Below are positions 31,896-43,686 of a stretch of 64,000 bases of DNA, in pieces. Source of the stretch: Rhipicephalus microplus (Eukaryota > Arthropoda > Arachnida > Ixodida > Ixodidae); assembly GCF_043290135.1 (NCBI RefSeq), contig NC_134701.1, positions 99,130,202 to 99,194,201 of the forward strand, in the 5' to 3' direction. Numbering within the stretch: the first letter of the stretch is position 1; each line of letters starts with the position of its first letter. A program made the translations under genes and the position numbers. The notes beneath the pieces were generated by a model, which searched no databases, was not told the DNA's origin, and saw only the letters and a list, made by a program, of their open reading frames with translations.

Positions 31896-34800
31896 TATAA
31901 GAGTGCAGAAACCTAATTTTTTGTGTGAAAGATGTTGAAATGTGTCAACCGTAACTGCGAATAGGCGCCTACAGGCAAACTTATCATGATTAAAAAACCT
32001 TTAGCGAGGCACTGCTCCATTGGATTGACAACATAGGGTAGGTTTGCGTAATATTGCGCTCATATCTGCGAGTGTCATAAACTGTAAGTAGATTAAAAGC
32101 ATCGTGAACAACGGCACGCATGCAAAGGCAACGAGATGTCAGGCAGCGAACAAGCTCGAGGTCATGGCAACAAGCTAGGTGTAGGTGACTGTGTTCATAA
32201 TTACAAACTAAAATAAAGGCAATCAGTAAGAATTGTTTGGCCATCTCAATGACTCATTTTCAGGCTGCTATTTCTGCAGCAGCCCATGATGTCCATGAGT
32301 GTTAAACCGGGGTGGCCTCAGCGCAACTTCCATCGATGAGAGTACCTGTTCCATTCTTTGCGCTCGTGCTCCCCACCTCGCTATCACGTATTTGGTGTCC
32401 TCAGAGGGACATTAACGCGCTTGTTTCTCACAAACACGGAACGGGCTGGGCACTATGCTTGCGTGTGAAAACGTATTGGAGAGAACGTCGGGTCTCTAAA
32501 TTAGTGGAGGAGGTCTCTCCCGCTCCACCAGCTAGGGTGTTCCAAAGCACCAGGTAGCGTAGCGCATTCCTCACAATGTTCTCTGAACAGCTATGCAATA
32601 CTCCAGCCCGATACAGCTTCTCCGCTGCGCTGACGGCGGGGTGTTTTATTGGTGCGCTTAGGTGCTGCCACATCGGGCTGTTGCATTTGTTTTTTTGTGC
32701 CTGCATTACTTAACGAAGAGACTTCATGCTGAATAATATTCATGAATACGACGTGGACGGCGCATTTGACATTTTGTGACCTAGTATATTCGACATGATG
32801 TATTCAAAAACCGATGAGATGTGAGATGTTTGAAGCCATATATTTAACATAAATATAAGTAAATCCAAGTCATGGCCTGCTAGGCCTGGCAACATTCTTC
32901 ATCAAAATATATTTTATACTTTGGCAACCAATGTGTTTGCAGGGAAGATGCATTGTGAATTAAATCGTGTCATAGAAAGATTGCAATATATTCTCTACAC
33001 TTTCAGACATTATACCTTGTTTTCAAGTACATTAACGTGACTAATCTAGGGGGCATATTGGTGGCGTACAAAAGCTAACACGCTAATACGCCTTGAAAAA
33101 CATTGATAGGGCTATTACCAACAATAACAACAACAAGAACAATAATAATAATAGTTGTTACGATGAAATAATATTATTTTCTTCAGTGGAACTTTAACAC
33201 TTGGACTACACGTTCACACGAGATGCATTCGTTTGCTATAGTGATAACAAATACGTTATGTCGACTGGAAGCTTTTTATCATTCTCCTCAACAATCACTT
33301 ATGGTAATGCTGAGGAAGATACGAAGCCATTCTTGACCAGGCGGCAGGTCGAAAAGAAAAGTTTTGTACCCGTGACAATCAATCACAACTATCATTTTTC
33401 TGCGGGGCTCTCATTGGGGCTACAACAAGGCTGCATTGAACTCGATAAAAAATCTTCCAACTTCTTCCTGATGCCTTGGATTCAGTAAAGTCGGAATAGT
33501 CCTTCACTTGATAGTGTCCTTGCCATCCAATAGATTCTCACATAAAGTCCGAAAAAAGTAATGTAAGCTCGCTTTCCAGGTTATTTTACAACGTGGGAAT
33601 CGCGTTGGAATCTATCTATTGATAACAAAGGTTTTTCATTGCGGAATTTTCATAAGTGGATAACGATCGTATCAGTATGCTTATTTTTACCAGTTCTAGC
33701 CTCAATACTCGATAGTCAGATTCTCTAAGTATTTACCTCAGTGGTTAAAGCCCACGCCATCAGCACTTTTGTTGAAAAATCAGTGCAACAAAGATAATTT
33801 GTTTTCTTTTCCGCATTCAATACTTGATTTTAATAATCGGCTTAGGTGACAGTGGCACCTAAGACTGGTCAGTATTCTTTAGGAGTCATCGGCAAATTAC
33901 ATATCCTTTCAAAATTGACTGACATCAAGGCACCTTGCTCGGACAATCAAGACAGTGTTGCTTTGAGTAGGTTTGCATGACTTGTAAGCAGCTATCATGT
34001 TCATTAAAATTACGTTGATCTACTTCCCGTGAAGTGACACAGTCGGAGACAGTGATATCACAATGCGGCTCCATGACTGTTTATGTGTACGGGTGTGGTA
34101 CTTTATGTCCTTTGTGTTTGTAGTATTCTTAAACCAAAAAAACTGTCTAAATTATAAGTATGGTAAGAAAGGTATTCTTCCTTATTGGCAACGGATAAGT
34201 CTCGGTATTGCTGAATATTTCTTCCTTTGAACCATACTTGGCTCCACAAGTTTTGTAGTGCGCATGAACGCATGTGCAAACTGACAACTAAACAAGTCAC
34301 GCTTTCGCGACATATTTATCAAAAACAGTTTTGAGAGCACGTTTCGTTGATGGTAGCACATTAACAACTTCGATAAATACGCATCACAGAATTAGTGATC
34401 CACTATGTATTATGGCGGCAAACAATTTGTTGCTATGGCCGCTACGTTTGAACATTATAACTGAATATCTCATGCTGATTTCTGCATAAACATTGAAACA
34501 AACATTTCAAGACCCTTCAGCAGCTATTTTTTTTAATTTTCTAGTGTAGCCTCCATGCTCTAAATGGTCGTTGCCCTCTTTTCTACTTTTAAAGCAACGC
34601 TATTCATCAGTTATTTTTATAAGTTGTTAATAAAAAAAGGACACATTAACCTGCCTAATAACGCAATAATATCATAAGCCAAGCGTGCATACAATTCATA
34701 TATGGAGAAAGTTATATTTGTAGCTAGTATACGAAATTGAGCAATTGTAAAGCTTTATTTGAGCTACACAGGCGCACACAGGAAGCTTAGTGACGTGGTT

Positions 34801-36114
34801 TTACAGATTTGTAGGGGAACTTTATTCTAAAAGCTCAGTATAGAGAATATTAAAGCCATGAACATCTAAGTACGAAGACGATGCACATTGACCGTACAGT
34901 TTGTGAAATTGTTGCGATATATTATAAAAGTTTGGCCTACTCCAGGAAAGCAGATATATACTTCGAAATGGCGCACTGGTGCCACGTTAAGACCAAATTA
35001 TAACATTATTATAACAAAATACGACGGTCTGTTCAGACCGAAATTGAAATTTCCATTGAGATTTCAAGTTCCATGGAAGATTTCTGTGTTTTTTTTTTCA
35101 TTTCTGGTTTAAAGGGACACCGAAAAGAAAAGAGCATTCGGTAAACTACGTATCTACACTACTGAAAACACCACTTTTACAGCGAGAGGACGCTTGCTTA
35201 GCAAGAAAGCGTGAGGACAAAAAATGTTGATGGTGACGCATCATAAAATGTCTGCTCCAAACACCTTGATGTAATAGATGGCAATAGCTGCTACAAAGTC
35301 CTAAGGAGCGTGCAAAAGAAGTGCAGTGGGCTCTGAAGGGACCATATATTCTACATAACAGGTTTGAGGAAAATTTTTTTGCCTGTGTGTACAAAACATG
35401 ATTGAAATCGGAGATGTCAAGTGCACAGATTTGGGCGCAAAACTTAAATATGAATCTTTGAATTTCATTTTCAGCTGTATAAATATACGTATGGTTGTGA
35501 AATTATAGTTATTAGAGTTGCGGGAGTACAATTCATCATTCAGAATCAATTCACTATTACAGTTGAGTATTCTTTTAAATGTCTTTATTCAACTGAAAGG
35601 GAACCGCTACCTATTCAATAAGAAAAATCAGTAAAAATTAAGTGATATATTTTGCTCACAGCAGTACCAAATTAACTCCTAATTCGGAAAAAAAGGTATT
35701 GTGATTTGTCCCCTGTATACGCAGAATTTATAACGTGTTCAAGTGATCCATAAATCTAAGACATTCATGTTTACATAAGGTTCAAACTAAAACGAAGACA
35801 CCACGAAGTATCACGATTCTCTTTTTTATCGCTTCCTGACGGTAAATTTTATGAGAGAGGGAGAGAAGAAGTAAGAGACAGAAAAGAAGAGCAAAAGCCA
35901 AACCTCATAATAGTATCCTGTTCCCTGCCCAGGAGGGGGAACAGGAGTCAAATATAGGCCATAGAAAAAGATAAAAATGAAAAACAGAATGCCTACATTA
36001 ATGCACACATTATATTATACACACAAAAACGAGCCATGATGAGTAGACAGTAGAATCGTTCTGCGGAGACGTACAATAAGCAAATATTAGGGTAAAAACA
36101 CAGTGCACTGTACC
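29026..36114. other. AT-rich DNA, (TA)n tracts and one GC-richer island
   Basis: No coding region is supported. (TA)n tracts lie at about 31710-31727 and 31838-31889. Bases 31000-31740 are GC-richer than the surroundings and may be a dispersed repeat or an LTR, but no partner copy lies in this window. AAC/AAT-rich sequence is at 33119-33150. Short frames here look random. Confidence 0.45.
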
Positions 36115-37178
36115 GATGGGTGACTTTATTGCAAAGGGGGACAAAAACCAAGGTGGAGATCATGCAGTAGGGAAATGTTTCGTCAGGTCCAGAAATGCCA
36201 GACGGGAGTTACTAGCATAGTTCGCGGAACGCCAAGATATACAGATCTTGTGCGTAGGTGAACCGTAAGTGGACGTGAAGGGCAGAATCTTAATAAAGAG
36301 GGTTGTAAGGCACCTAGACTCCATCTCCTCGGCACTATTCAGCGCTTGTTTAAAGTAGGTTTTCAAGGCCTTCGAGAAGGAAGACTGAGGTATAAAAGTT
36401 AATGCAGAGTAACTCGGCAACTTTCAATTTTCTGATGACATTGCTTCAATGAGTAACTCAGACGATGAATTACAATTACTGATTTCGGCATAGAAAAAAG
36501 AACAGGTCTAAAAATAATGTGCGTATAGCTAAATTATATGGCAACAGTCTAAGCAGGGAACATCGCATCGCGATACGTTGCGAGGCAATAGAAGGTATGG
36601 AGGATTACGTCTACTTCGGACAGATAACAAAGGTGGTGTCGAATCATGATATAAAGTAAGGAGAAGATAGGGATGGGGTAAAGCATATTCGGCAAGCGTT
36701 CTCAAACGAAGATTGGAAGTTAGCCACATTATCCCGAGATAGTGGTATATACAGCTGCATTTTATTGGTTCTTAACTATGAAGCGAATACCTAAATGCTT
36801 CAAAAAAGGGTTCATCTTAAAATTGGAGAAACACATCCAGCGACAAAAAGTAAACTTATGGGTGTAGCTTTAACACGCACGAAGAGAGCAGAGTGTCTCG
36901 GGGAACAAACAAGTTGTCATAGTTGATATCAAAAAGACATAAACATAAACTGGGCACGTAGCGCGTAAGCAAGATAACTGCTGTTCATTAGGGTAACTGA
37001 CTGGAGTCCGAAAAAAGACACATGTAGAAGGTGGATACAGAAAGATAGGTGGGTCGATGACATTAGGCAGTTTGCAGGAACAACGAGGCAGGAGCTAGCA
37101 CATGACCGGAATGATTGGCGGAGCATGGAAGAGGCCTTTGCCATGCATTGGGGATAGAGCCCACGATGACGATGATGA
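36115..37178 (+). pseudogene. RTE-type LINE remnant (RT C-terminal half)
   Basis: Plus-strand frames, interrupted by several stops, show a degraded RGVRQGD-type block near 36297, then SISSALFSACLK and FQFSDDIASMSNSDDELQLL (the catalytic FADD box changed to FSDD). YVYFGQITKVVSNHDIK follows near 36600, GHVARKQDN near 36955, and the characteristic RTE C-terminus RWVDDIRQFAGTTRQELAHD then WRSMEEAFAMHWG near 37150. A GATGAC/GATGAT tail ends it at about 37178. It is 5'-truncated and dead. RTE elements share this C-terminal W-x-x-M-x-E-A block. Confidence 0.75.
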
Positions 37179-38039
37179 TGAATATACAGGCAGGTCATTA
37201 GGTTTCGCACAAGTCTCTGAGCACCTAGACTCGTAATCAATGTGCAAGTTTGTAACACAATCATAAGTTGCAAAAAGTTATAAAGTGAGCAAATAATACT
37301 TATGAGAAGAAAGACACGCAATCAAAGGTCGCTTAATGTGACAGAACTAGTTAACACATAGGTCCAAGCGAACTTGTCACAAAAATCGCATTTCACCAGA
37401 TGCAACACCCACAACAAAAGTTCAGGAACACTAGGCAACGTGGTCACGTATAACTCAGGTCCGACGAGTACGTGACCCAAAAAAGCCGAACGAGAAGTGA
37501 AGGCGACACATAAAAAACATATCCATGTGGGCATGCCATCCAACCACCTATACAGTGAACACCACTAAAAATTCACCCGAAAAATACTCCAGAAACTTCA
37601 TCTGGTTTCGTTCATTTGTTGGGATTTGGATGACGATGAGAAGTATTTTTTGAGAAACTTGTCTCCTTTCCAACATCCGCCAACGCTTTCATACTCGCCA
37701 ACCTGGTGTCACGTCGTGCGTCTCTAGTTCTGGAGCTTTGCGCCTTGTTGCCACTTCCTGACACACACGTACGCTGAAAAAATAACTCGCGCGAGCACAC
37801 CGAAAAAACGAAGGAAAAGCATTTTGACCCCGCAACATTTCCAGGGATTACTTAACTTCTGGCACCACTTGATCTTTTTTAGCAACCTAAATTGCAAGTT
37901 TCCTTATCATGAAATCAGAAACTTTATAATTGGCTTTGGCTATTTTAGTGCTGTTGCCTCGGCATGTTAAAAAAAAACACCCACACACAGACCAATGAAT
38001 GCAAGTAACTTCTCCTTTTCAACGCATACACAAAATGGA
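37179..38039. other. Unassigned DNA between the RTE remnant and the LINE nest
   Basis: I see no recognisable features. A minus-strand frame at 37612-37800 is rich in Arg/Ala/Asp but matches nothing I can name. Confidence 0.4.
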
Positions 38040-38494
38040 GTAGCAGTGAATCTCTATCCTTGCGGCAGCTTCTAATGCTTTGAAACCTGCACAGGAATTT
38101 TCATATTATTGCTTGGTAACGGGGCCGTAACATCGTGCTTGAATTTTTCTTGGTGCGTTCCACGGCCCAAGAGCGCCTCGAAAAAATGCCAGATAACCGA
38201 ATCGACGAGTACAGTACCCCGCCGCCTCTTAAAAGAAAAGCTCAGGCGTCTAATGACAAAACTACGGCGCGAACCTCGAATATTGATCAAACATTGTCCG
38301 AAATACAGAAATCAGTTAAGGAACAGGCAGAGGCAACCAACAATCTCTCGCTTGCAATATCCATGATCATTAATAGACTAGATAAATTCGAAGCTAACGC
38401 AGCCATTCTCAACCCTAGGACACCTCTGGTACTTCCAGCTACCAACCTTCCGTTGAGCACTGAAGGCAATTCACACTTGTCTCAGGGCACCACA
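38040..38494 (+). pseudogene. LINE-C 5' part: small ORF1, cut by the LINE-B insertion
   Basis: The reading frame from 38135 (probable Met at 38186, MPDNRIDEYSTPPPLKRKAQ) continues through a predicted helical stretch (SEIQKSVKEQAEATNN). It meets the LINE-B target-site duplication at 38482-38494. Skipping LINE-B, the same frame continues at 45442 (TAATLTNLLRPASFHAST) up to the LINE-C endonuclease, which supports a split ORF1. It has no zinc knuckle, unlike the ORF1 of LINE-B. Its clade is uncertain. Confidence 0.6.
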
Positions 38495-38986
38495 TCCCCG
38501 CAGGGGCGCCTGATAAAGCAGGCGTTTGGTGTGTAGCGACACCACGGACCCGAGCTAACGGGGGAGTTTCTACTCCCTCCCACGCCTAGTCGTGCGTGGC
38601 TTTGCCGTGTCCGGGGAAAAGGGAATCCTGGGGGTTGAGCTGACGCTGGGTGATTGGACCTTTAAGGCCCCCCGGCAGAGGCAACACACCCCTTTGGCCC
38701 CGGCTTCACGTAGACGGCACCCCTGGGCTGACCCACCCAGGGGAAATCGGCAGTCGCCTTTTCCTATCTCTCTCTCCCTACATCTTCGTCTTTCTTACTT
38801 TTTTAGCTTTCCTGTCTACTTCTCTCTTCTGCTTACTTCCAATTTTCTCGGCGGCAAGGGTTAACCCTGTGCAAATAGCCTACCTTGGCCTATGCGCATT
38901 GGGTTATAGCAGGGTTGTACGGCTGACGTCTGCAAGCTTTTAGCATTCGCAAACTTGCAGCGTCCCCTCGTTGGGCTCCGTGGTGG
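38495..38986 (+). promoter_or_regulatory. LINE-B 5' UTR, probable internal promoter region
   Basis: About 490 bp of GC-rich sequence between the target duplication and the ORF1 Met, with a pyrimidine-rich stretch at 38760-38850. LINEs usually carry their promoter here. No specific core element was identified, so regulatory function is an inference from position. Confidence 0.5.
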
Positions 38987-40177
38987 GTGGCCGCCAACGC
39001 TGCCGAACAACATACAATTAGCATGCAGAAAGCATTTCCTTCACTTAGTGATCGTGCCTCCTCAAAGCGGGTACGCACCGAAGACATCAATTTTTTCACC
39101 CGGCCAAGACAATTGTTTCCTCGTTTCCACGTTATACACTGTGAAAAAATTAACAAGCAAGCCAGAACTGTATCCGCCTTCATAGTGGCTAGATGCTTAA
39201 CCGAAACTCTCGGTGCTGGGTACAAGGTTACCAAAATGGCCAGCGGAGATCTACTTCTTGAGATAGGTGACAAAGACCAATTCGATAAACTGAACACCCT
39301 CACAACGTTTGGAGACACACCCCTCAGTATTACGCCACACAGGTCCATGAACTCATCTCGCGGGGTCGTATCGGACGCAGATTTGCTTGACCTGACCGAA
39401 GCTGAACTTCTGGAAGGATGGAAGAGCCAGAACGTGACAAACGTACAGCGGATTAAGATAAGAAGAGATTCAAAAGAAATACCAACCAAACACTTAGTAC
39501 TGACCTTTGCTTCGAGCGATTTGCCGGAAACCATTCAGACTGGGTATACAAAGACATCCGTGAGGCCATATATTCTCAACCCCCGCCGTTGCTTCCAATG
39601 TCAGAGATATGGCCACGGCTCGCAAAGCTGTCGTGGCCGGAAAACTTGTGCTCTATGTGGAGTCGTGGGCCATGCCTCCGACAACTGCGAAGCACCTGCA
39701 CACTGCGTGAACTGTGGTGGTAATCATGCCGCGTACTCGCGTTCCTGTTCTTTTTGGAAAAAAGAAAAAGAGATCATCACTCTAAAGATAAAAGAAAACA
39801 TTACATTTATAGAAGCAAGAAAAAGAGTCTCGCCATTTTATGGCCCCACATATGCTGATGCGGTGCGTCAGGGGGCAACGCCGCACCAGCCCTCGCCACC
39901 CCTTCGGCCTGCGCAGAGCGAGCCGTCGGCTGTGGCTCCTGCCCCCAAGGCGGCTGTAGCCCAGGCTACACCGCCCACTCCCAAACAGAGACCGGAGACT
40001 CCAGAGTCTTCGGGTCTCAAGGCCTCCCCCCACCAGGCGAGGCCCAAAATCCAAACTAACAGCCCGCACATGCGGCATCCAGTGCCTCCGAGGAGGCAAT
40101 GGATACGTCGGCACCCTTGGTGCCGAAAGAGCGGCGTGGCTCCTTGGAGCGCGCCAAGAAAACAAAAAAGCAAATAA
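38987..40177 (+). CDS. LINE-B ORF1, Gag-like protein with three CCHC zinc knuckles, intact
   Basis: A 396-residue open frame starts at Met 38987; Met 39023 (MQKAFPSLSDRASSKRV) is an alternative start. An N-terminal domain with an RRM-like block (about residues 48-190, ending IQTGYTKTSVRPYILNPRR) precedes three knuckles. These are CFQCQRYGHGSQSC (202-215), CALCGVVGHASDNC (221-234) and the variant CVNCGGNHAAYSRSC (240-254). A proline/alanine-rich, basic tail follows. Proteins of this I/Jockey type bind element RNA and help target-primed reverse transcription. It is the only mobile-element ORF in the window without an obvious break, although the last ~50 residues look frameshifted into an Arg/Pro-rich tail. 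Confidence 0.88.
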   Translation: MAANAAEQHTISMQKAFPSLSDRASSKRVRTEDINFFTRPRQLFPRFHVIHCEKINKQARTVSAFIVARCLTETLGAGYKVTKMASGDLLLEIGDKDQFDKLNTLTTFGDTPLSITPHRSMNSSRGVVSDADLLDLTEAELLEGWKSQNVTNVQRIKIRRDSKEIPTKHLVLTFASSDLPETIQTGYTKTSVRPYILNPRRCFQCQRYGHGSQSCRGRKTCALCGVVGHASDNCEAPAHCVNCGGNHAAYSRSCSFWKKEKEIITLKIKENITFIEARKRVSPFYGPTYADAVRQGATPHQPSPPLRPAQSEPSAVAPAPKAAVAQATPPTPKQRPETPESSGLKASPHQARPKIQTNSPHMRHPVPPRRQWIRRHPWCRKSGVAPWSAPRKQKSK

Positions 40178-40270
40178 CAGGGCCTGGTGACGGCCCTGTT
40201 AAGTGAACTCAAACTCCCCGTCTAAACAGCCACTCGCTTTTCGTACACACAGCATTATTTTACATTCACC

Positions 40271-41566
40271 ATGAACACTCAAATTATACAATGGAACGTC
40301 AGGGGCCTTCTCAGAAACCTTGACGACATCCAAGAACTCCTACACGAACACTCACCAAAAGTGCTGTGTGTACAAGAAACACACCTTAATTCAAAACACA
40401 CAAATTTTCTTCGCAAATACGTTATTTTTCGAAAGGACCGTGATGATGCCATGACATCATCCGGAGGTGTTGCCATCATAGTGAATCAAGGAATTGCATG
40501 CACACACTTACAACTCCAAACACCCCTTGAGGCAGTGGCTGTTCGAGCGGTTCTTTTTGATAAACTGATCACAATCTGCACTATTTACATTCCTCCTAGC
40601 TATCAGCTGCAAAAACGCGATTTACACTCTCTAATTGATGAACTTCCGGAGCCTTATGTTCTCCTTGGAGACTTTAATGCGCATAGCAGGCTATGGGGTG
40701 ATTCTCGGTATGACGCGCGAGGTCGACTGATCGAACAGTTCCTTATCTCGTCGAGCGCATGTCTCCTAAATCGAAAAGAACCAACCTATTATAACCTCGC
40801 TAATAACACCTACTCCTCCATAGACCTGAGCATAGTATCTCCATCTCTTGTGCCTCTACTCCAGTGGAAAGTCGTCAGTAATCTGTACGAAAGTGACCAC
40901 TTCCCCGTAGCTTTGAGCACAACGACAGTAACTGAGTGTCCACCACGTGTTCCCAAGTGGCTCATAAACAGAGCCGACTGGGAACAGTTTCATACTATCG
41001 CTTGTCTAGGTTGGAATGACATCTGTACTCTAAACATTGATGGCGCTGTGAACTACTTCACAGCGTTTTTGATTGATGCTGCAACAAAATGCATCCCACA
41101 AACAAATGGACACCCTGGAAAACGAAGTGTGCCATGGTGGAACTCTGAATGCCGAAGCGCGCGCAAACAGCAAAACAGAGCTTGGAGGCTGCTTCGGAAC
41201 TCACCGACAGCCGAAAATCTTGAAACCTTCAAGAAAATAAAGTCTCAAGGCAGGAGAACGCGTCGGCAAGCCAGAAGAGAAAGCTGGCAGAAGTTTTTAT
41301 CAGGGGTTAATTCATACACACAGGAGGCTAAAGTCTGGAGCATGGTCGGTAGAATAGCAGGGAAACAAGTACACACACTTCCACTCGTAAACACTCAGGG
41401 TGATACCTTGGAAGATCAGGCAAACTTCCTCGGTGCACACTTCGAACAGGTATCCAGCTCATCCCACTATACTGACACCTTCAAAAATACAGAACAAGAA
41501 TTGAAAAGCAGAAACTCGAACACAAATCCACCAGATACGAGGCATATAACCAAGCTTTCAGTCTAG
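40271..41566 (+). pseudogene. LINE-B ORF2 N-terminus: APE endonuclease, frameshifted at the end
   Basis: Starts at Met 40271 (MNTQIIQWNVRGLLRN), 94 bp after ORF1. The endonuclease is complete: WNVRG, VQETHLN with the catalytic Glu, IYIPPSY, VLLGDFNAHSRLWGD and YESDHFPV. The linker has the usual VPWWNSEC and an Arg-rich segment (RRTRRQARRESWQKFL). A frameshift around 41490 moves the correct sequence (HKSTRYEAYNQAFSLAEL) out of this frame, which then stops at 41566. Without that shift it would run into RT. Confidence 0.92.
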
Positions 41567-42590
41567 CTGAGCTCCGAACATCTCTAAACTCCTGCAGTAC
41601 TTCTGCCCCAGGTTCTGACCATGTGATGTATGAAATGTTAAAAAACCTACCAAACGAAACCCGAAAAACCTTACTTTGTTTGTACAATGCTATTTGGTCT
41701 TCTGGCACAATTCCTACCTCCTGGAAAGAGGCTATTGTTATTCCCATTTTGAAAGAGGGCAAGGACCCTTCTTTACCCTCGAGTTATAGGCCTATAGCAC
41801 TTACAAGCTGCTTGTGCAAAGTCTTCGAAAAAATGATAAACTGCCGACTTGTACATTTTCTTGAAACAAATAATTTGCTCGACCCATTTCAGTGCGGGTT
41901 TCGAGAAAGTAGATCCACCACAGACCACCTTGTTCGTATCGAGGCACAGATCAGAGACGCAATCGTCCATAAACAATATTTTCTCTCTGTGTTCCTCGAT
42001 ATCGAAAAGGCTTATGATACAACATGGCGTTTCGGAATTCTAAGAGACCTGTCCCACCTTGGTGTGCGCGGAAGAATGTTTCATATAATCGAAAGTTACC
42101 TGTCAAACCGGACATTCCGTGTCCGTCTGGGCAGTGTGCTCTCCCAAACATTTGTCCAGGAAACAGGCGTGCCACAAGGTGGTGTGCTTAGTTGCACACT
42201 TTTTATTATTAAAATGAATTCTTTGCACTTGTCCATTCCCTGCAATATGTTCTATTGTACATATGTTGACGACGTCGAGCTTGGCTTCAAGTCATGCAAC
42301 TTGGCCATGTGTGAGCGGCAGGTGCAGCTGGGTTTAAATAAGGTCTCCAAATGGGCAGATGAAAACGGATTTCGAATTAACCCACAAAAAAGCACGTGTG
42401 TCTTGTTCTCTCGAAAGAGAGGCATGCACTCGGAGCCCGACATTCAACTGAACGGGCAACAACTGTCCGTCAAAGCTGAGCATAAATTCTTAGGCTTAAT
42501 CTTGGACAACAAGTTGACCTTCGTACCCCACATAAAGTCTTTAAAAACAAAATGTTTAAAAGCCATGAATGTTATAAAAGTGTTGTCACG
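41567..42590 (+). pseudogene. LINE-B ORF2 reverse transcriptase, cut by the CR1 insert
   Basis: RT motifs in order: SAPGSDHVMYEML, SSYRPIALTSCLCKVFEKM, FLDIEKAYDTTW (motif A), GVPQGGVLSC (motif B), CTYVDDVELGF (motif C) and FLGLILDNKLTFVPHIKSL. The frame is open to about 42590 (NVIKVLS), where minus-strand CR1 sequence begins. The thumb continues after the insert at about 43687 (WGSDRKCLMNLYRSLIRTRL). Confidence 0.93.
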
Positions 42591-43685
42591 TACTATTTAT
42601 TTATTTATTTATTTAATATACCTCAAAGGCCACCCAACAGGGGGCTTTACATGAGGGTGTGGGCAAACAATATAGGGTTAATAAAACAATGATTCTATGG
42701 CATTTTTAAATCTATCCGTGTTGCTATGATGGATGACACTTGGGGGAAGATCGTTCCAGTCCCTGGCTGCTTGAGCGAAGAAGGAGTGATGGTGGGCTGT
42801 GGTACATGCAGGAGGTGGGTACACGGCCTTGTGGTGGCTTGTGCGGGCTGAAGTACGATGAGCTGATTGAATGGGACAGTTGTAATGAAACGTATGATAC
42901 ATTTTGTGATACAAGGATAGTCTGGAAACCTTACGGCGTAGGTCAAGGTTAGGTAGATCTGCTATTCTTTTAAGGGTGGTAACACTGGTATGATACGAGT
43001 AATCTGAGTAGATGAATCTAACTGCTCGGTTTTGAATTAGTTCGATGGACTTACTTAGGTTAATTTGGAATGGGTCCCAAATGGCGGATGCGTACTCTAG
43101 TTTTGGGCGAATTAGTGTTTTGTAGGCTAGTAATTTGACTGATGGAGGGGCAAGATGCAAGTTACGACGAAGGTAACCGAGAGCTCTGTTAGCATTGTTA
43201 ACTATTTTACTTACGTGAAAAGACCAGTTTAGATTCTGTGAAATGTTAACACCGAGATATTTAATGGAACTTAGGGAAGATACTATGGAGCCATTAATAT
43301 TATAGTTAGTGGTGGGTAAGATTTGGCGTCTGTGAAATGAAATAAGTGCAGTTTTATTAGTATTTAATACCATGAGCCATTTGCGACACCACTCGTCCAG
43401 CTTTAGTAGGTCCTGCTGGAGAGTAATTGTATCTGACACGTTAGTAATAGGTCGGTAGATTACACAGTCGTCGGCAAAGAGGCGGATGTTAGATGAAATG
43501 TTATCGGGTAAATCATTGATGTAAACTAAGAAGAGGAGGGGTCCTAGAACTGTACCTTGTGGCACACCGGAGATTACGTTGGAAAGGGAAGAGGGCGTAT
43601 CGTTAGCTTCAACAAATTGCTGACGGTTAGTGAGGAAGTCCTGAATCCAATTGTAGACAAGTTGGTTAAGGCTTAATTGGGAGAG
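42590..43685 (-). mobile_element. CR1-group LINE, 5'-truncated, inserted in the LINE-B RT
   Basis: On the minus strand the insert runs from LSLNQLVYNWIQDFL (near 43680) through SGVPQGTVLGPLL, LFADDCVIYRP, KYLGVNISQNLNWSFHVSKI and TLIRPKLEYASAIWDPFQ to FFAQAARDWNDLPPSV, and ends in (TTTA)n at about 42597-42620. The frame 42678-43565 is open, so it is much younger than LINE-A. Only the last ~350 codons and the 3' UTR inserted, a typical 5' truncation. LINE-B RT sequence resumes directly on the other side. No target duplication is obvious, as is common for CR1. Confidence 0.93.
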
Positions 43686-43686
43686 T

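Noticed and set aside
36160..36420. Minus-strand frame containing AFLDLTK, like an RT motif A
   Set aside because: No other RT motif follows in that strand, while the plus strand of the same region carries an ordered RTE-type series, so the match is probably chance.
38592..38943. Plus-strand frames in the LINE-B 5' UTR
   Set aside because: They lie upstream of ORF1, overlap one another and have no domain; they are best explained as GC-rich UTR.
39782..40212. Minus-strand frames opposite the LINE-B ORF1 tail
   Set aside because: They are shadows of the Pro/Ala-rich tail on the other strand.
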